Shown: piece after piece, positions 9,522-18,899 of the stretch
Layout of the letters: each line of letters opens with the position of its first letter
Numbering within the stretch: position 1 is the first letter of the stretch
Source of the DNA: Rheinheimera pacifica
Lineage (GTDB): Bacteria > Pseudomonadota > Gammaproteobacteria > Enterobacterales > Alteromonadaceae
DNA: 64,000 nucleotides
Direction: 5' to 3'
NCBI RefSeq assembly: GCF_900108485.1
Contig: NZ_FNXF01000013.1
Location: 62,001-126,000, forward strand
Program-made: the position numbers and the translations under genes
Notes under the pieces: generated by a model
What the model was told of the DNA's origin: nothing
Seen by the model: the letters and a program-made list of their open reading frames with translations, nothing else
Database searches by the model: none

Positions 9522-10406
9522 ATGCTGGTATCAAATTATCCTAATGTCAGTATTAACACCGCCAATCCGCCAACGGAGATGGCGCGGCGTGATGCTGTGC
9601 GGCGGGATTTATTTGAACCGGTAAAAGAAACCGCCAAATCCGGCGCAGAAAAACCGGTGGCTACTGATGAAAAAGCCCGGCCTGGTAACAATGGCGGGGC
9701 GCAGGTTAATCTGTATGATGCCAGCGGCAAAGAAACAGAAACCCAGCAGGCGATAGATGGCCGTGGTGAAAACGCAGACAGCCAGCAGCAAAACGATAAA
9801 GGTGAAGACGCCCCACAACAACAGGCTGAACAGCAGGAACAACAAGCGATCCGGGAGCTTAAAGCTCGGGATCAGGAAGTAAAAACGCACGAGCAGGCCC
9901 ATGCGGCAGTTGGTGGTCGCTATGCCGGGGCGCCAAGCTACTCGTACGAGCTAGGCCCTGATGGCAAGCAATATGCTGTCGGCGGCGAAGTACAGATAGA
10001 CATTTCGCCGATACCCGGTGACCCGCAAGCGACAGTGCAGAAAATGCAGCAGGTACGCGCCGCAGCCATGGCGCCGGCAGAGCCTTCGGCAGCAGACCGA
10101 CGTATTGCGGCAGAAGCGGCTCAGCGCCAAATTCAGGCACAGGCCGAACTGGTTAAACAAAATTCAGCCGCAGGGCAAAGCAACGAGACAGAACAAACCG
10201 CAGCCAGTACCGGCTTTGCCGAACAGGTCGCGCAAACCGATATCAGCTACAGTGTGTCAGATAACAACGGCGGCAGCGCCGTGGTGTACCCGCAGCGCGA
10301 TACGCTGGCCAGCTCAGCACAAATGCAACTGCGCCGCAGTGTTATTGCCGGGTTTTATCAAACGGCAACAGAGCCGCAAATTAAGCAATCACTGCAACAG
10401 GTTTAG
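9522..10406 (+). CDS. SprA-related putative metalloprotease (HExxH)
   Basis: The 294-residue protein has a disordered first third rich in Gln, Glu and Lys. A conserved block then runs from about residue 112 to 200: LKARDQEVKTHEQAHAAVGG, SYELGPDGKQYAVGGEV, DISPIPGDP and AAMAPAEPSAADRRIAAEA. This block is the SprA-related family signature, and HEQAH fits the zinc-binding HExxH pattern. No signal peptide or membrane segment is seen. Activity is not proven for this family to my knowledge. The gene follows the rod-like small protein by 5 bases, so they probably share a transcript. The 3' end is convergent with tex. Confidence 0.75.
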   Translation: MLVSNYPNVSINTANPPTEMARRDAVRRDLFEPVKETAKSGAEKPVATDEKARPGNNGGAQVNLYDASGKETETQQAIDGRGENADSQQQNDKGEDAPQQQAEQQEQQAIRELKARDQEVKTHEQAHAAVGGRYAGAPSYSYELGPDGKQYAVGGEVQIDISPIPGDPQATVQKMQQVRAAAMAPAEPSAADRRIAAEAAQRQIQAQAELVKQNSAAGQSNETEQTAASTGFAEQVAQTDISYSVSDNNGGSAVVYPQRDTLASSAQMQLRRSVIAGFYQTATEPQIKQSLQQV

Positions 10407-10439
10407 CGGGTATAGCACACACCATTCCCGTTATTTTAA

Positions 10440-12764
10440 CTACTTCTTCAGTTTGGCAAAGGCTTCAGCAAACGCATTGCCCATAGCGGCATTGTTGTCG
10501 GCCGGCTTGGCCTGGCGTGGCGCTGCCGGTCTGTTACTTTGCTGCCGTGGTGCGGTTTTATCAGTCGCTCTGTCCGCATTTTTCGGCGCCGGTTGTTCGT
10601 CCATCCGCATCGTCAGAGCAATGCGTTTGCGTTCAATATCGACTTCCAGCACTTTTACTTTTACCACATCACCGGCTTTTACCACCTGATGCGGATCACT
10701 GACAAATTTATCGGTCAGCGACGAGATATGTACCAAGCCATCCTGATGCACACCAATATCAACAAAGGCGCCAAAGTTAGTCACGTTAGTTACCACACCT
10801 TCGAGCAGCATGCCGTCTTTGAGGTCTTTTAACGTTTCTACACCGTCTTTAAAGCTGGCAGTTTTAAATTCCGGCCGCGGATCGCGGCCGGGTTTGTCCA
10901 GCTCTTTTAAAATATCGGTAATCGTTGGCACACCAAAATGCTCGTCGGCAAAGGTTTTGGCATCAATGCTTTTTAAGAAACTGCTGTTACCGATAATCTG
11001 CTCAACCGATTTCTGATGAGCGCTGATAATTTTTTCTACCAGCGGGTAAGCCTCGGGGTGCACCGATGATGCATCCAGCGGGTTTTTGCCGTTGTTAATG
11101 CGTAAAAAGCCTGCTGCCTGCTCATAAGCTTTGGGCCCCAACCGTGGCACTTTTAACAGCTCTTTACGCTCGTTAAAACGGCCGTTCGTGTCGCGGTAAA
11201 CAACAATATTTTGTGCCAGAGTTTTATTTAACCCCGCCACACGGGCCAGCAGGGGAACCGAAGCGGTGTTTAAATCAACGCCGACCGCGTTTACGCAGTC
11301 TTCTACTACGCCGTCGAGTGATTTAGTCAGCAGGCTTTGGTTTACGTCGTGCTGATACTGGCCAACACCAATGGCTTTGGGTTCAATTTTTACCAGTTCG
11401 GCTAACGGGTCCTGCAAGCGGCGGCCGATAGATACGGCGCCACGCAGCGATACATCCAGATCCGGAAACTCCAGCGCCGCCAGCTCAGAGGCGGAATATA
11501 TTGACGCGCCGGCTTCTGACACCATGATTTTTTGCAGTTTTTGTGCCGGCAGAGCTTTTAATACATCGGCGGCCAACTTGTCGGTTTCGCGCGATGCGGT
11601 GCCGTTACCTATGGCAATCAGTTCTATTTTATGTTGCTGACACAGTGCTACCAGAGTGCGCACCGATTTATCCCACATATTTTGTGGCGCATGCGGAAAT
11701 ATAGTGGTTTGGCTAAGCAATTTACCGGTTTCGTCAATGGCGGTTACTTTAACGCCGGTGCGCAGGCCGGGGTCCAGCGCCAGTGTGTTGCGCATACCGG
11801 CCGGTGCTGCCATTAGCAGGTCTTTCAGGTTGCGGGCAAATACTTTAATGGCTTCTTCTTCGGCCTTTTCGCGCAGTTCGCTTAGCAGATCATTTTCTAA
11901 ATGCAGGTGCAGCTTTACTTTCCAGGTCCATTGCACGGCTGTGCGTAAAAACGCATCTGCGGCGCGGCCTTCGTCTTTAATGTTAAAGTGACTGGCCACC
12001 ATTTGTTCGCACAGGCTGTGGGCAGTTTCTTCATTGGCGTCGGGCACTAACTGCAGTTGCAGCACACCTTCGTTACGGCCGCGGAACATGGCCAGCGCAC
12101 GGTGCGACGGCGTGCTTTTCCAGCTTTCTGTATGCGCAAAGTAATCGCGGAATTTAGCGCCTTCCTGCTCTTTACCGGCAACCAGGGTGCTTTTTAGTAC
12201 CGCGTGTTGTGCCAGATGCTGGCGCAAGCGGGCCAGCAGGTTCGCATCTTCGGCAAAGCGCTCCATCAGAATATACTTGGCACCATCAAGTACGGCTTTT
12301 ACATCGGCAAAACCGGCCTCGGCATTGATAAACGCAGCCGCTTCTGTTTCCGGATTTAACTTCGGATTGGCCTGCAGTGCATCGGCCAGCGGCAATATGC
12401 CGGCTTCAATCGCGATCTGGCCCTTGGTGCGGCGTTTAGCTTTATACGGCAGATATAAATCTTCCAGCCGGGTTTTGTTGTCGGCAGCCAGTATGTCTTG
12501 TTTTAACTCAGCGGTTAATTTGCCTTGTTCGTCTATGGTTTTTAAGATCACCTGGCGGCGCTCTTCCAGCTCGCGCAGGTAAGTTAAACGCTGTTCCAGA
12601 TGCCGCAATTGCGTATCGTCCAAACCACCGGTCACTTCTTTGCGGTAACGGGCAATAAAAGGCACTGTGGCGCCTTCTTCCAATAACGCGATAGTCGCGG
12701 AAACTTGCTCTGGGCGGGCGGCAATTTCTGCTGCAATTTGTTTAACAATCATAGACATAAACAC
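10440..12764 (-). CDS. tex: Tex family RNA-binding transcription accessory protein
   Basis: The 774-residue protein has the whole Tex layout: an N-terminal helical domain ([13 protein letters not shown]), a YqgF-like RNase H fold ([17 protein letters not shown]), helix-hairpin-helix motifs ([20 protein letters not shown]) and a C-terminal S1 domain ([18 protein letters not shown]). A basic, Gln/Ala-rich tail follows. Tex binds nucleic acid and affects transcription and gene expression broadly. The frame begins with GTG at 12764, which has AGGA five bases upstream; an ATG two codons later is an alternative. It lies downstream of greB on the same strand, so two transcription factors may be co-expressed. 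Confidence 0.93.
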   Translation of the reverse strand: MFMSMIVKQIAAEIAARPEQVSATIALLEEGATVPFIARYRKEVTGGLDDTQLRHLEQRLTYLRELEERRQVILKTIDEQGKLTAELKQDILAADNKTRLEDLYLPYKAKRRTKGQIAIEAGILPLADALQANPKLNPETEAAAFINAEAGFADVKAVLDGAKYILMERFAEDANLLARLRQHLAQHAVLKSTLVAGKEQEGAKFRDYFAHTESWKSTPSHRALAMFRGRNEGVLQLQLVPDANEETAHSLCEQMVASHFNIKDEGRAADAFLRTAVQWTWKVKLHLHLENDLLSELREKAEEEAIKVFARNLKDLLMAAPAGMRNTLALDPGLRTGVKVTAIDETGKLLSQTTIFPHAPQNMWDKSVRTLVALCQQHKIELIAIGNGTASRETDKLAADVLKALPAQKLQKIMVSEAGASIYSASELAALEFPDLDVSLRGAVSIGRRLQDPLAELVKIEPKAIGVGQYQHDVNQSLLTKSLDGVVEDCVNAVGVDLNTASVPLLARVAGLNKTLAQNIVVYRDTNGRFNERKELLKVPRLGPKAYEQAAGFLRINNGKNPLDASSVHPEAYPLVEKIISAHQKSVEQIIGNSSFLKSIDAKTFADEHFGVPTITDILKELDKPGRDPRPEFKTASFKDGVETLKDLKDGMLLEGVVTNVTNFGAFVDIGVHQDGLVHISSLTDKFVSDPHQVVKAGDVVKVKVLEVDIERKRIALTMRMDEQPAPKNADRATDKTAPRQQSNRPAAPRQAKPADNNAAMGNAFAEAFAKLKK

Positions 12765-12883
12765 AGAATTCCTGATTAAAAAGCACCGTTAAGGTGAAAA
12801 ACATCAAACTAAAAACACGGCAATATATGCCGATTGTCCACTTTGTGCGGCAAAAAATCCAATCCGGCGCTGTTTTGCCGCTA

Positions 12884-13354
12884 TCAGCTGTAGCGTATTT
12901 GGGTAATAAACCACAGTTTATTGCCTGTAGGGGTAGGTACCAAGGCGTCATCGTCTACGCTTTTTTTCAGCAGTGCCCGCGCCATGGGGGAATCAATAGA
13001 AATGTAATCTTTGCGGCCGTATATTTCATCCGGCCCGACAATACGAAAATTCAGCTGTTCGCCCCGTTCGTTTTCAATCTCAACCCAGGCACCAAAAAAT
13101 ACCTTGCCGTCTTGCTGCGGCGAGTAATCTACCACACGCAGCACTTCCAGCCGTTTGCGTAAAAAACGAATGCGGCGATCCGTTTCGCGCAGCAGTTTTT
13201 TATTGTACTGATAATCAGCGTTTTCACTGCGATCACCCAGGCTGGCAGCCCAGGCTACTTTGGCGGTTACGTCGGGGCGTTTTTCCCGCCATAAATAGTT
13301 CAGCTCATGTTGTAAGGCTTCAAAACCTTCACGGGTTATTAAATCGGTGCGCAT
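12884..13354 (-). CDS. greB: Transcription elongation factor GreB
   Basis: GreB enters the RNA polymerase secondary channel and stimulates cleavage of backtracked RNA. The 156-residue protein has the N-terminal coiled coil with its acidic tip (AASLGDRSENADYQYNKK, including the DRSEN loop) and the C-terminal FKBP-like domain (IRFRIVGPDE-like region, IDSPMARALLKK). Features such as TREGFEALQHELNYLWREKRP mark GreB rather than GreA. It is divergent from ompR, with tex downstream. The ompR-greB-tex neighbourhood is conserved in many gammaproteobacteria, which supports the call. Confidence 0.93.
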   Translation of the reverse strand: MRTDLITREGFEALQHELNYLWREKRPDVTAKVAWAASLGDRSENADYQYNKKLLRETDRRIRFLRKRLEVLRVVDYSPQQDGKVFFGAWVEIENERGEQLNFRIVGPDEIYGRKDYISIDSPMARALLKKSVDDDALVPTPTGNKLWFITQIRYS

Positions 13355-13465
13355 GGTGTTGGTGTCGTTCGGTAAAAGCAGGCCGGGAATGGTAGCAGTT
13401 TTTGCTGTTACTCAGCTATAGCCAGCCACAGAGCGTTATACAGACAAACTTTGTAACATAAAGAA

Positions 13466-13496
13466 GCGCCAAGGTTTTTCGCCGTGGCGGTTTTTT
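13466..13496 (+). terminator. Terminator-like hairpin 5' of ompR
   Basis: A CGCCA/TGGCG stem with a loop of about 13 bases is followed by six T residues. It lies in the divergent gap between greB and ompR, 40 bases before the ompR start. Its stem is short, so it may be a weak attenuator-like structure in the ompR leader or have no role. Confidence 0.3.
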
Positions 13497-13532
13497 CGTT
13501 TATAGTGAAGCAAATATTGTGGAGGCTTCACT

Positions 13533-14258
13533 ATGGCCAGTTCAGAAACCCCAAAAATTCTGGTAGTTGACGATGATATGCGTTTACGTGCCTTGCTGGA
13601 ACGTTATCTGGTTGAGCAGGGTTATATAGTACGCAGCGTAGCAAATTATGAGCAGATGCAACGCTTGATGGAACGGGAGAACTTTCATCTGGTGGTGCTG
13701 GACTTAATGCTGCCCGGTGAAGACGGCTTATCTATCTGCCGCCGGCTGCGCCAGCAGGAGAACGAAATTCCGATTATTATGCTCACTGCCAAAGGCGATG
13801 AGGTTGATCGTATTATCGGCCTGGAAATGGGCGCTGATGACTACCTGCCCAAGCCGTTTAACCCGCGCGAGCTGTTGGCGCGTATCCGCGCGGTAATGCG
13901 GCGCAAAAGTAAAGAGCTGCCGGGTGCCCCCAGCCAGGCCGAGGGCATGGTGGAGTTTGGCCCGTTTAAATTTAATCTGGCCACGCGCGAAATGCGCAAA
14001 GGCGATCAACTATTACCACTCACCAGTGGCGAATATGCCGTACTTAAAGTGCTGGTAAGCCACCCGCGTGAACCGTTATCGCGTGACAAACTAATGAACC
14101 AGGCGCGGGGCCGCGACTATTCCGCTATGGAGCGCAGCATCGATGTGCAGGTATCGCGCCTGCGCCGCATGTTAGAAGATGACGCCGCTAACCCGCGCTA
14201 TATTCAAACGGTGTGGGGCCTGGGGTATGTGTTTGTACCGGATGGCAGCGTCAGTTAG
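13533..14258 (+). CDS. ompR: Osmolarity response regulator OmpR
   Basis: The 241-residue protein has a receiver domain with the acidic pair (VVDDD), the phosphoacceptor Asp in VVLDLMLPGEDG, Thr in IIMLTAKGD and Lys in YLPKPFNPREL. A winged-helix OmpR/PhoB DNA-binding domain follows (LTSGEYAVLKVLVSHPREPLSRDKL, VQTVWGLGYVF-type end). In E. coli it controls porins and other envelope genes in response to osmolarity. The stop is immediately followed by the ATG of the kinase gene. Sequence and partner both point to OmpR. Confidence 0.93.
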   Translation: MASSETPKILVVDDDMRLRALLERYLVEQGYIVRSVANYEQMQRLMERENFHLVVLDLMLPGEDGLSICRRLRQQENEIPIIMLTAKGDEVDRIIGLEMGADDYLPKPFNPRELLARIRAVMRRKSKELPGAPSQAEGMVEFGPFKFNLATREMRKGDQLLPLTSGEYAVLKVLVSHPREPLSRDKLMNQARGRDYSAMERSIDVQVSRLRRMLEDDAANPRYIQTVWGLGYVFVPDGSVS

Positions 14259-15563
14259 ATGCGCTGCTTCCCGCGCAGTGCCTTTGGCCAGACCGTTTTC
14301 CTCATCGGCCTGTTGCTGTTGATTAATCAGTTGGTGTCTTATCTTTCGGTGGCGTTTTATGTGATAAAACCCACCACGCAGCAAATTAACCACCTGATTG
14401 CCAAACAAATTAAAGTGGTTTTTATTGATGTCGGGCATCAGCAATCGGTTTTATCCAATGAGCTGACAGAACGTTTTCGCGAAGCCACCGGCATTGAAGT
14501 GTATACCGAGCAGCAGGCATTGCAGCAGGGCCTGGCAGAGGCCAGTTACTACGGTTATTTCTCTGATCTGATGTCGCGTGAACTGGGCGGTGCCGCTGAA
14601 GTGCGGGTAGCACAGGGCGAAACCTATGCTTTTTGGGTGCGGCCGCCACAGGCACCGCATTACTGGGTAAAAGTACCGCTTACCGGGCTGGATGAAACCG
14701 ACTTTTCACCACTGACGTTTTATCTGCTGATGATAGGCGTGCTAAGTGTCGGCGGTGGCTGGTTGTTTGCCCGCCAGTTAAACCGGCCACTAAAAAGCCT
14801 GCAGCAGGCGGCATTACAGGTAGGCGGCGGCGAGTTTCCGCCACCTTTGCCAGAGCATAAAGGCTCTACCGAAATTATTGCTGTAACCAAAGCCTTTAAT
14901 TATATGGCGCGCGGTATTCGCCAGCTTGAGCAGGACAGAGCCTTGCTGATGGCCGGGGTATCGCACGATTTACGCACTCCGCTAACCCGTATCCGGTTGG
15001 CGTCGGAGATGATGCAGGAGCCGGATAACTGGATTCGGGAGGGCATTATTAACGATATTGAAGATATGAACGCCATTATCGACCAGTTTATCGACTACCT
15101 GCGCCACCACAAAGAAGAACCCGGCCAGAAAGAAAACCTTAATACCCTGGTACGTGAACTGGTGCAGGCCGAGCATTTACAGCAACGCCATATTGCAACC
15201 TTGCTGGCAGATAATTTACCCGACGTGATGTTAAGGCGGATTGCCATAAAACGCCTGCTCAATAACCTGCTGGAAAACGCCCTGCGTTACAGCGATGGCG
15301 ATATTGAAATCACCACCGGCTACGAGCGCAACCGTAAACGTATTTACCTGCAAATTCGCGATCATGGCCCCGGTATACCGGAAAACCAAATGAAAGCCAT
15401 GTTTGAACCCTTCACCCAGGGCGATATAGCCCGCGGCAGCGGTGGTTCAGGCCTGGGGCTGGCTATTATTAAGAAAATAGTCGATATGCACCATGGCGAT
15501 ATAACGCTGCACAACCACGCTTACGGCGGCTTAGTGGTAACGGTGTATTTGCCGGTAAGGTAG
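14259..15563 (+). CDS. envZ: Sensor histidine kinase EnvZ
   Basis: The 434-residue kinase has two transmembrane segments (residues 9-28 and about 149-170) enclosing a periplasmic domain, then a HAMP linker ([14 protein letters not shown]). The phosphoacceptor His is in [18 protein letters not shown], and the ATPase domain has [20 protein letters not shown] and GGSGLGLAI. The DHp sequence is the EnvZ type. The ATG follows the ompR stop with no gap, so translation is probably coupled. It phosphorylates and dephosphorylates OmpR. The next gene-like sequence belongs to the mobile island, so this is the last clearly core gene before it. Confidence 0.92.
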   Translation: MRCFPRSAFGQTVFLIGLLLLINQLVSYLSVAFYVIKPTTQQINHLIAKQIKVVFIDVGHQQSVLSNELTERFREATGIEVYTEQQALQQGLAEASYYGYFSDLMSRELGGAAEVRVAQGETYAFWVRPPQAPHYWVKVPLTGLDETDFSPLTFYLLMIGVLSVGGGWLFARQLNRPLKSLQQAALQVGGGEFPPPLPEHKGSTEIIAVTKAFNYMARGIRQLEQDRALLMAGVSHDLRTPLTRIRLASEMMQEPDNWIREGIINDIEDMNAIIDQFIDYLRHHKEEPGQKENLNTLVRELVQAEHLQQRHIATLLADNLPDVMLRRIAIKRLLNNLLENALRYSDGDIEITTGYERNRKRIYLQIRDHGPGIPENQMKAMFEPFTQGDIARGSGGSGLGLAIIKKIVDMHHGDITLHNHAYGGLVVTVYLPVR

Positions 15564-15600
15564 CACTTTGATTTGTAAAGGTTGTTGCAAAATTAGTGTT

Positions 15601-15752
15601 CCGTTCATAACATTCACACGCTTGGGTTGTATAAAAACAACCCGTTTCGCTTGAAATTTCATCAATCTCAGGTTGTTAGTAATAAAAAATCTGGCTGCTT
15701 AGCCGGATTTTTTTATGTCTACTGCCTTTGGTTAGCAGCATTACTGCTTTTC
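15601..15752 (+). repeat. Structured repeat, copy A
   Basis: First of three copies of a repeat found in this window (the others are at 18900-19122 and 21759-21955). It begins CCGTTCATAACATTCACACG and contains an ACAACC/GGTTGT stem. Next comes a hairpin (ATCTGGCTG...AGCCGGAT) with A residues before and seven T residues after, as in a bidirectional rho-independent terminator. It ends with TGTCTACTGCCTTTGGTTAG. Compared with the other copies it lacks the CCGGGGACGGG block and is more diverged. It abuts a RAYT gene fragment on its right. Confidence 0.75.
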
Positions 15753-16042
15753 AAGCAGAGTATCACTGGTCGAGTTTTCAATATCATGGTGATGGTAAGA
15801 CGATAAACAGCCTGACACCGCATCCATTATACCTTAACCTTGGTACAGAGGCTGAAACGCGCAGAGAAGCCTACAAAGCATTATTTAGTCACGATATTAC
15901 TGATGAGGATATGCGGGAATTACGGCAATGCTTAAAGCATAACTACCCGTTGGGCGGCGAGCGTTTTCGGGCAGAGATAGAGCATATGCTTGGTGTGCGG
16001 TTAGAGCGGCAGGGGCCGGGTAGACCGATGAAGGCATATTAG
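15752..16042 (+). pseudogene. RAYT (REP-associated tyrosine transposase), C-terminal fragment
   Basis: About 95 codons of the C-terminal half of a Y1-type (HUH) transposase remain: EYHWSSFQYHG, then PHPLYLNLG, REAYKALFSHDITDEDMREL and RLERQGPGRPMKAY. These correspond to the region after the catalytic Tyr in RAYT proteins. The HVH motif and catalytic Tyr are missing. The left end runs straight into repeat copy A, and an apparent TTG start at 15728 lies within that repeat. The sequence differs from the RAYT at 20319, so it is a separate paralogue. It is non-functional as it stands. Confidence 0.75.
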
Positions 16043-16062
16043 CTCCGCCCCCTTTTTTCCGC

Positions 16063-16359
16063 TCGGAATATGTATGGTCCAGTTATGCTATGAATGCGCC
16101 TGGCAAGCAATCTGTATTGTGCCAGCCGTACCCGTGCTATCTGGCTCTGGCAGATTCTGAGGCAGAGCGGCAACAAGCCTATCGTGATTTGTTCAAAGCC
16201 GAAGTTAACGAAGCGCTGTTATGTGATATTCGCAGTGCGGTAAAAAGTGGTATGGCGCTGGGGAATGACAGGTTCAAGCAGGAAGTAGCAGATTTAACGG
16301 GACGACGGCAGCAAATGGGGCAAAGGGGCCGGCCTGAAGGGTGGCGAAAGCAGGTTTAA
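16063..16359 (+). pseudogene. RAYT C-terminal remnant, close to the copy at 20319
   Basis: This remnant of about 97 codons covers the tail of a RAYT protein. From PCYLALADSEAERQ to the end GRPEGWRKQV it is identical in protein sequence to the intact gene at 20319-21017, and its first 20 codons differ at a few positions. The HUH motif and catalytic Tyr are absent. It ends in the same right-hand inverted repeat (16355-16374). The close match means the duplication or recombination was recent. It lies 20 bases after an unrelated RAYT fragment. Confidence 0.8.
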
Positions 16360-16374
16360 TTTTGATCTGACCCC
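16355..16374 (-). repeat. Right 20-bp inverted repeat of a RAYT element
   Basis: TTTAATTTTGATCTGACCCC is the reverse complement of the 20-mer found upstream of the RAYT starts at 18725, 20231 and 20256, and identical to the right end at 21013-21032. It overlaps the stop region of the remnant gene. Confidence 0.85.
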
Positions 16375-16431
16375 AATTACTCGGACCCCAATTACTCGTG
16401 GACCCCAATTACTCGTGACCCCAATTACTCG
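16369..16431 (+). repeat. Four tandem units derived from the element end
   Basis: The unit GACCCCAATTACTCG occurs at 16369-16383, 16384-16398, 16401-16415 and 16417-16431, with spacers of 0, 2 and 1 bases. The first unit overlaps the last six bases of the RAYT right inverted repeat. The pattern looks like repeated use or slippage at one element boundary. Confidence 0.85.
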
Positions 16432-16466
16432 AGAGCGATTGCCAAACAGGTTATATTTACAACAGC

Positions 16467-16494
16467 ACAGTGGCGCAAGACCTTGCGCCACTGT
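16467..16494. repeat. 28-bp palindrome
   Basis: A perfect 13-bp inverted repeat (ACAGTGGCGCAAG and its complement) surrounds a 2-base centre. No T-run follows, so it is not a typical terminator. The rest of 16432-16655 shows no convincing gene; a short reading frame ending at 16612 (KAKFVGIPQGLKLTG) might be the tail of a lost gene. Confidence 0.7.
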
Positions 16495-16655
16495 ATACAC
16501 TTGCTGGATACGAGGAGTTACAACATTGAATGGGAAGGCTAAATTCGTGGGGATCCCTCAGGGCTTGAAGTTAACCGGTCTAAGTATAGAAATATATGAT
16601 GGAACTGATTAATATCATCTGCTATTAAGCAGAAAATAGTTTCCCAGGAGTATAT

Positions 16656-17339
16656 GTGTACAAATTTCATTTAGTATTTATATTTTTATTCATTGTGTCT
16701 GGCTGCAGTTTTCAGTCTGCGGAAGAACGTTTTTACAGTAAAAAGGAGTTGTTTAATAAGTCAGGAATATATCAGGCCGATATAGTGTCAGATAGCGAGG
16801 AGGTTTACTTTTTTCTACAAGCAAGAGATGTTAATAGTGCTTCTGATGAGAAGACTACATTAATGGCAACAATTATTGAGCTGGATGAACAAACGGTGCT
16901 TTCTCTTCCGGTTATGGTTTCGCCTATGTATGTAAATAAACTGGAGAAGTTTCAGGCAGAGTGGTGTATTGACAACGCAAATCAGCAAGCAAAAATAGGC
17001 TGTAAAAAAAATGCTCAGCAAATCGCAAAATACTACTCAGCACTTAATACAAATCAGCCGTCAGCGAGGTTTATGGACAGCTTCAAAATAAAAGGTCAGC
17101 AATCCATAGTTTTTCCTTCGGGTAATAGGAAACTGAAAGTGCTGTTATATCAATCTCAGTGGGCTGGCAGGGGGTATTTGGCAACGTTTGATATTGATAA
17201 TTTAGAATTTATACCGGGAGAGTATTATTTCTATTTTGATGTGGAAAGAGGTATCGGCGGATACATTAGTAAAATTACAGCATGGGTTGAGTCTGGTATT
17301 GATGGAAATACCTTATGGCAGCAAGTCATAAATAAATGA
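16656..17339 (+). CDS. Putative lipoprotein of unknown function
   Basis: The 227-residue protein starts with GTG at 16656, preceded by AGGAG with a 5-base spacer. It has a lipoprotein signal (FLFIVSGC, Cys about 17), so it is probably membrane-anchored in the periplasm or on the outer membrane. I recognise no family. The mature part is mixed alpha/beta with strand-like ends (EYYFYFDVERGIGGYISKITAWVE). The DNA is clearly richer in A+T than the neighbours, pointing to transfer. The next gene, a Sel1-repeat protein, overlaps by 4 bases. Lipoprotein and Sel1 pairs occur as immunity proteins beside secreted effectors; that role is a guess here because no effector gene is present. Confidence 0.7.
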   Translation: MYKFHLVFIFLFIVSGCSFQSAEERFYSKKELFNKSGIYQADIVSDSEEVYFFLQARDVNSASDEKTTLMATIIELDEQTVLSLPVMVSPMYVNKLEKFQAEWCIDNANQQAKIGCKKNAQQIAKYYSALNTNQPSARFMDSFKIKGQQSIVFPSGNRKLKVLLYQSQWAGRGYLATFDIDNLEFIPGEYYFYFDVERGIGGYISKITAWVESGIDGNTLWQQVINK

Positions 17340-18706
17340 ATAGTAGTAGTGAATTCATGAGCAGATATAAAGAAGTAAGAGTCAGACACAAAATATTGTG
17401 GTGGTATTGCTTTGCGGCTTTTTTAACTTTGGCGGTTCAGGCAAAGGAGTATTTACAGCCTGAACCTCAACAAATAAAAAAAATCTTGCAAGAACTTGCT
17501 CCTGCTTGGGAGCTTCTTTCCGACGATTTTGATAATAGCCCAGAGCTATTTATCGCTTTGGCTTATCGCTATGGCCGGGGTGTTGATATAGATATGGATA
17601 TTGCTATGGCAATGTACATTTCTGCCGCAGAAAAAGGTGTAGCTAAAGCACAGAAAGATCTGATTGATCTGTTCCAGAAAGGGCAGGAAATCCCACAGGA
17701 TGTTACTAAAGCACGATATTGGGCAAAGATATATGCATCACAAAGTAAGCCGACTATTGTGATGGCATTAGCAAACTTGTTTATGGAAGGACATCAGCAA
17801 TTCCCGAAGAATCCGCAACGTGCGTTAGAGCTGTATCAGGACGCGGCATCAAAGGGTTTTGTTAATGCGCAGATGAAGTTATTTGATATTTATACACAAG
17901 GACAGATTGTTCCTCAGGATTTAAATAAAGCTCGATATTGGCTCGAAAAAGCGGCTGAACAGAATGAACCATTAGCAATAGTGAAGCTTGGACTTGTATA
18001 TCAGGAAGGTCGCGGTATTGCACCAGATAATACTAGAGCTTTACAACTGTACCACAAGGCTGCTGAATTGGGGCAGGCAGAAGCTCAGTTATTGCTGGGC
18101 ACTTATTATTCGGTAGGTAAATTTGTTGAACGGAGTGATACAGAGGCTGTGAAATGGTTTCGTTTGGCTGCTGCACAGAACAGTATGTATGCTCAGTTTC
18201 TATTAGGTGTACTTTATGAATCTGGTTCAGGAGTGAAAAAGAATTTATATCAGGCGGCAGAGTTGTATAGCAAGGCTGCCAACCAAGGGTATGATAAAGC
18301 TCAAGAACAGTTGGCGAAGCTGAATAAAAAGTATATGCCACTAAACACTGATGAGTTTGATTATCGTCTGGTTAACTTGGCAGAGCGTGATCTGCAACAG
18401 CTGGCAAAGAATTTTTATGAGCGAAATATTACTGACCCGGCTATTTTGGATCTGGTCGCCAGAACGGTATTGCTGCGGTATAACGCGGATAATAGCTACA
18501 CTGTTGATGCATTAGCCTGGTTTTGCAAAGCTTTAGCGCAAAGCAACAACGCAAGGTATCGTCAGACATTGGAGTTTATAGTAGCTGAGGGAAATTCATT
18601 TAAACTTAGGCGGCATGCCAGAGCGAGTTTAGATAAATTGCCTGTTGCGCAGGTCGAGCAATATCAAATTTCTAATTCGCAGACATTGATTATTAGCAGC
18701 CATTAA
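17336..18706 (+). CDS. Sel1-like repeat protein
   Basis: The 456-residue protein has an N-terminal hydrophobic stretch (residues 20-34, ending VQAKEYL), either a signal peptide or anchor, and then at least seven Sel1-like repeats. Each repeat has the pattern A..LG..Y..G.GV..D...A..W...AA..G (for example LGLVYQEGRGIAPDNTRALQLYHKAAELG). Such alpha-solenoids bind proteins. The last 120 residues fall outside the repeats. The gene overlaps the lipoprotein gene (ATGA) and shares its A+T-rich composition, so the two probably travel as one module. An immunity or adaptor role is possible but not shown. Confidence 0.8.
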   Translation: MNSSSEFMSRYKEVRVRHKILWWYCFAAFLTLAVQAKEYLQPEPQQIKKILQELAPAWELLSDDFDNSPELFIALAYRYGRGVDIDMDIAMAMYISAAEKGVAKAQKDLIDLFQKGQEIPQDVTKARYWAKIYASQSKPTIVMALANLFMEGHQQFPKNPQRALELYQDAASKGFVNAQMKLFDIYTQGQIVPQDLNKARYWLEKAAEQNEPLAIVKLGLVYQEGRGIAPDNTRALQLYHKAAELGQAEAQLLLGTYYSVGKFVERSDTEAVKWFRLAAAQNSMYAQFLLGVLYESGSGVKKNLYQAAELYSKAANQGYDKAQEQLAKLNKKYMPLNTDEFDYRLVNLAERDLQQLAKNFYERNITDPAILDLVARTVLLRYNADNSYTVDALAWFCKALAQSNNARYRQTLEFIVAEGNSFKLRRHARASLDKLPVAQVEQYQISNSQTLIISSH

Positions 18707-18724
18707 GGTTTGTGTAAAATAAAC

Positions 18725-18899
18725 GGGGTCAGATCAAAATTAAATAGACTAAGCTTAAGCCATCGATCAGCAACCTAAGTAGCTGTTATGGCGAGACTCC
18801 CCCGTGTCCATTTAGCCGGTGTGCCAGAGCATGTTATTCAGCGTGGTAACAACCGGCAAGCTTGTTTTTACTGCGACGATGATTTTGGTTTTTATATTG
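18725..18899 (+). pseudogene. RAYT element left end with truncated gene
   Basis: The left 20-bp inverted repeat (18725-18744) is followed by a leader and the first 38 codons of a RAYT gene from the ATG at 18788 (MARLPRVHLAGVPEHVIQRG). From the repeat to about codon 24 the DNA is nearly identical to the intact element at 20256. After that the codons differ (CFYCDDDFGFYIV versus CFANDEDFAAYTHW), so this was a different RAYT paralogue with a shared 5' end. Homology stops at 18899, where repeat copy B begins. The catalytic HVH and Tyr motifs are missing. Confidence 0.75.

Noticed and set aside
10018..10689. A 223-codon plus-strand frame spanning the SprA-type gene end and the tex gene end
   Set aside because: It overlaps two well-supported genes in other frames and has low-complexity, Arg/Gln-rich sequence.
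16369..16431. A short CRISPR-like array
   Set aside because: The units are 15 bp with spacers of 0-2 bases and overlap a transposon end; there are no cas genes.
16415..16612. A 65-aa gene across the tandem repeats and palindrome
   Set aside because: Most of the frame is made of repeat and palindrome sequence; only the last 25 codons look protein-like, and no good start precedes them.
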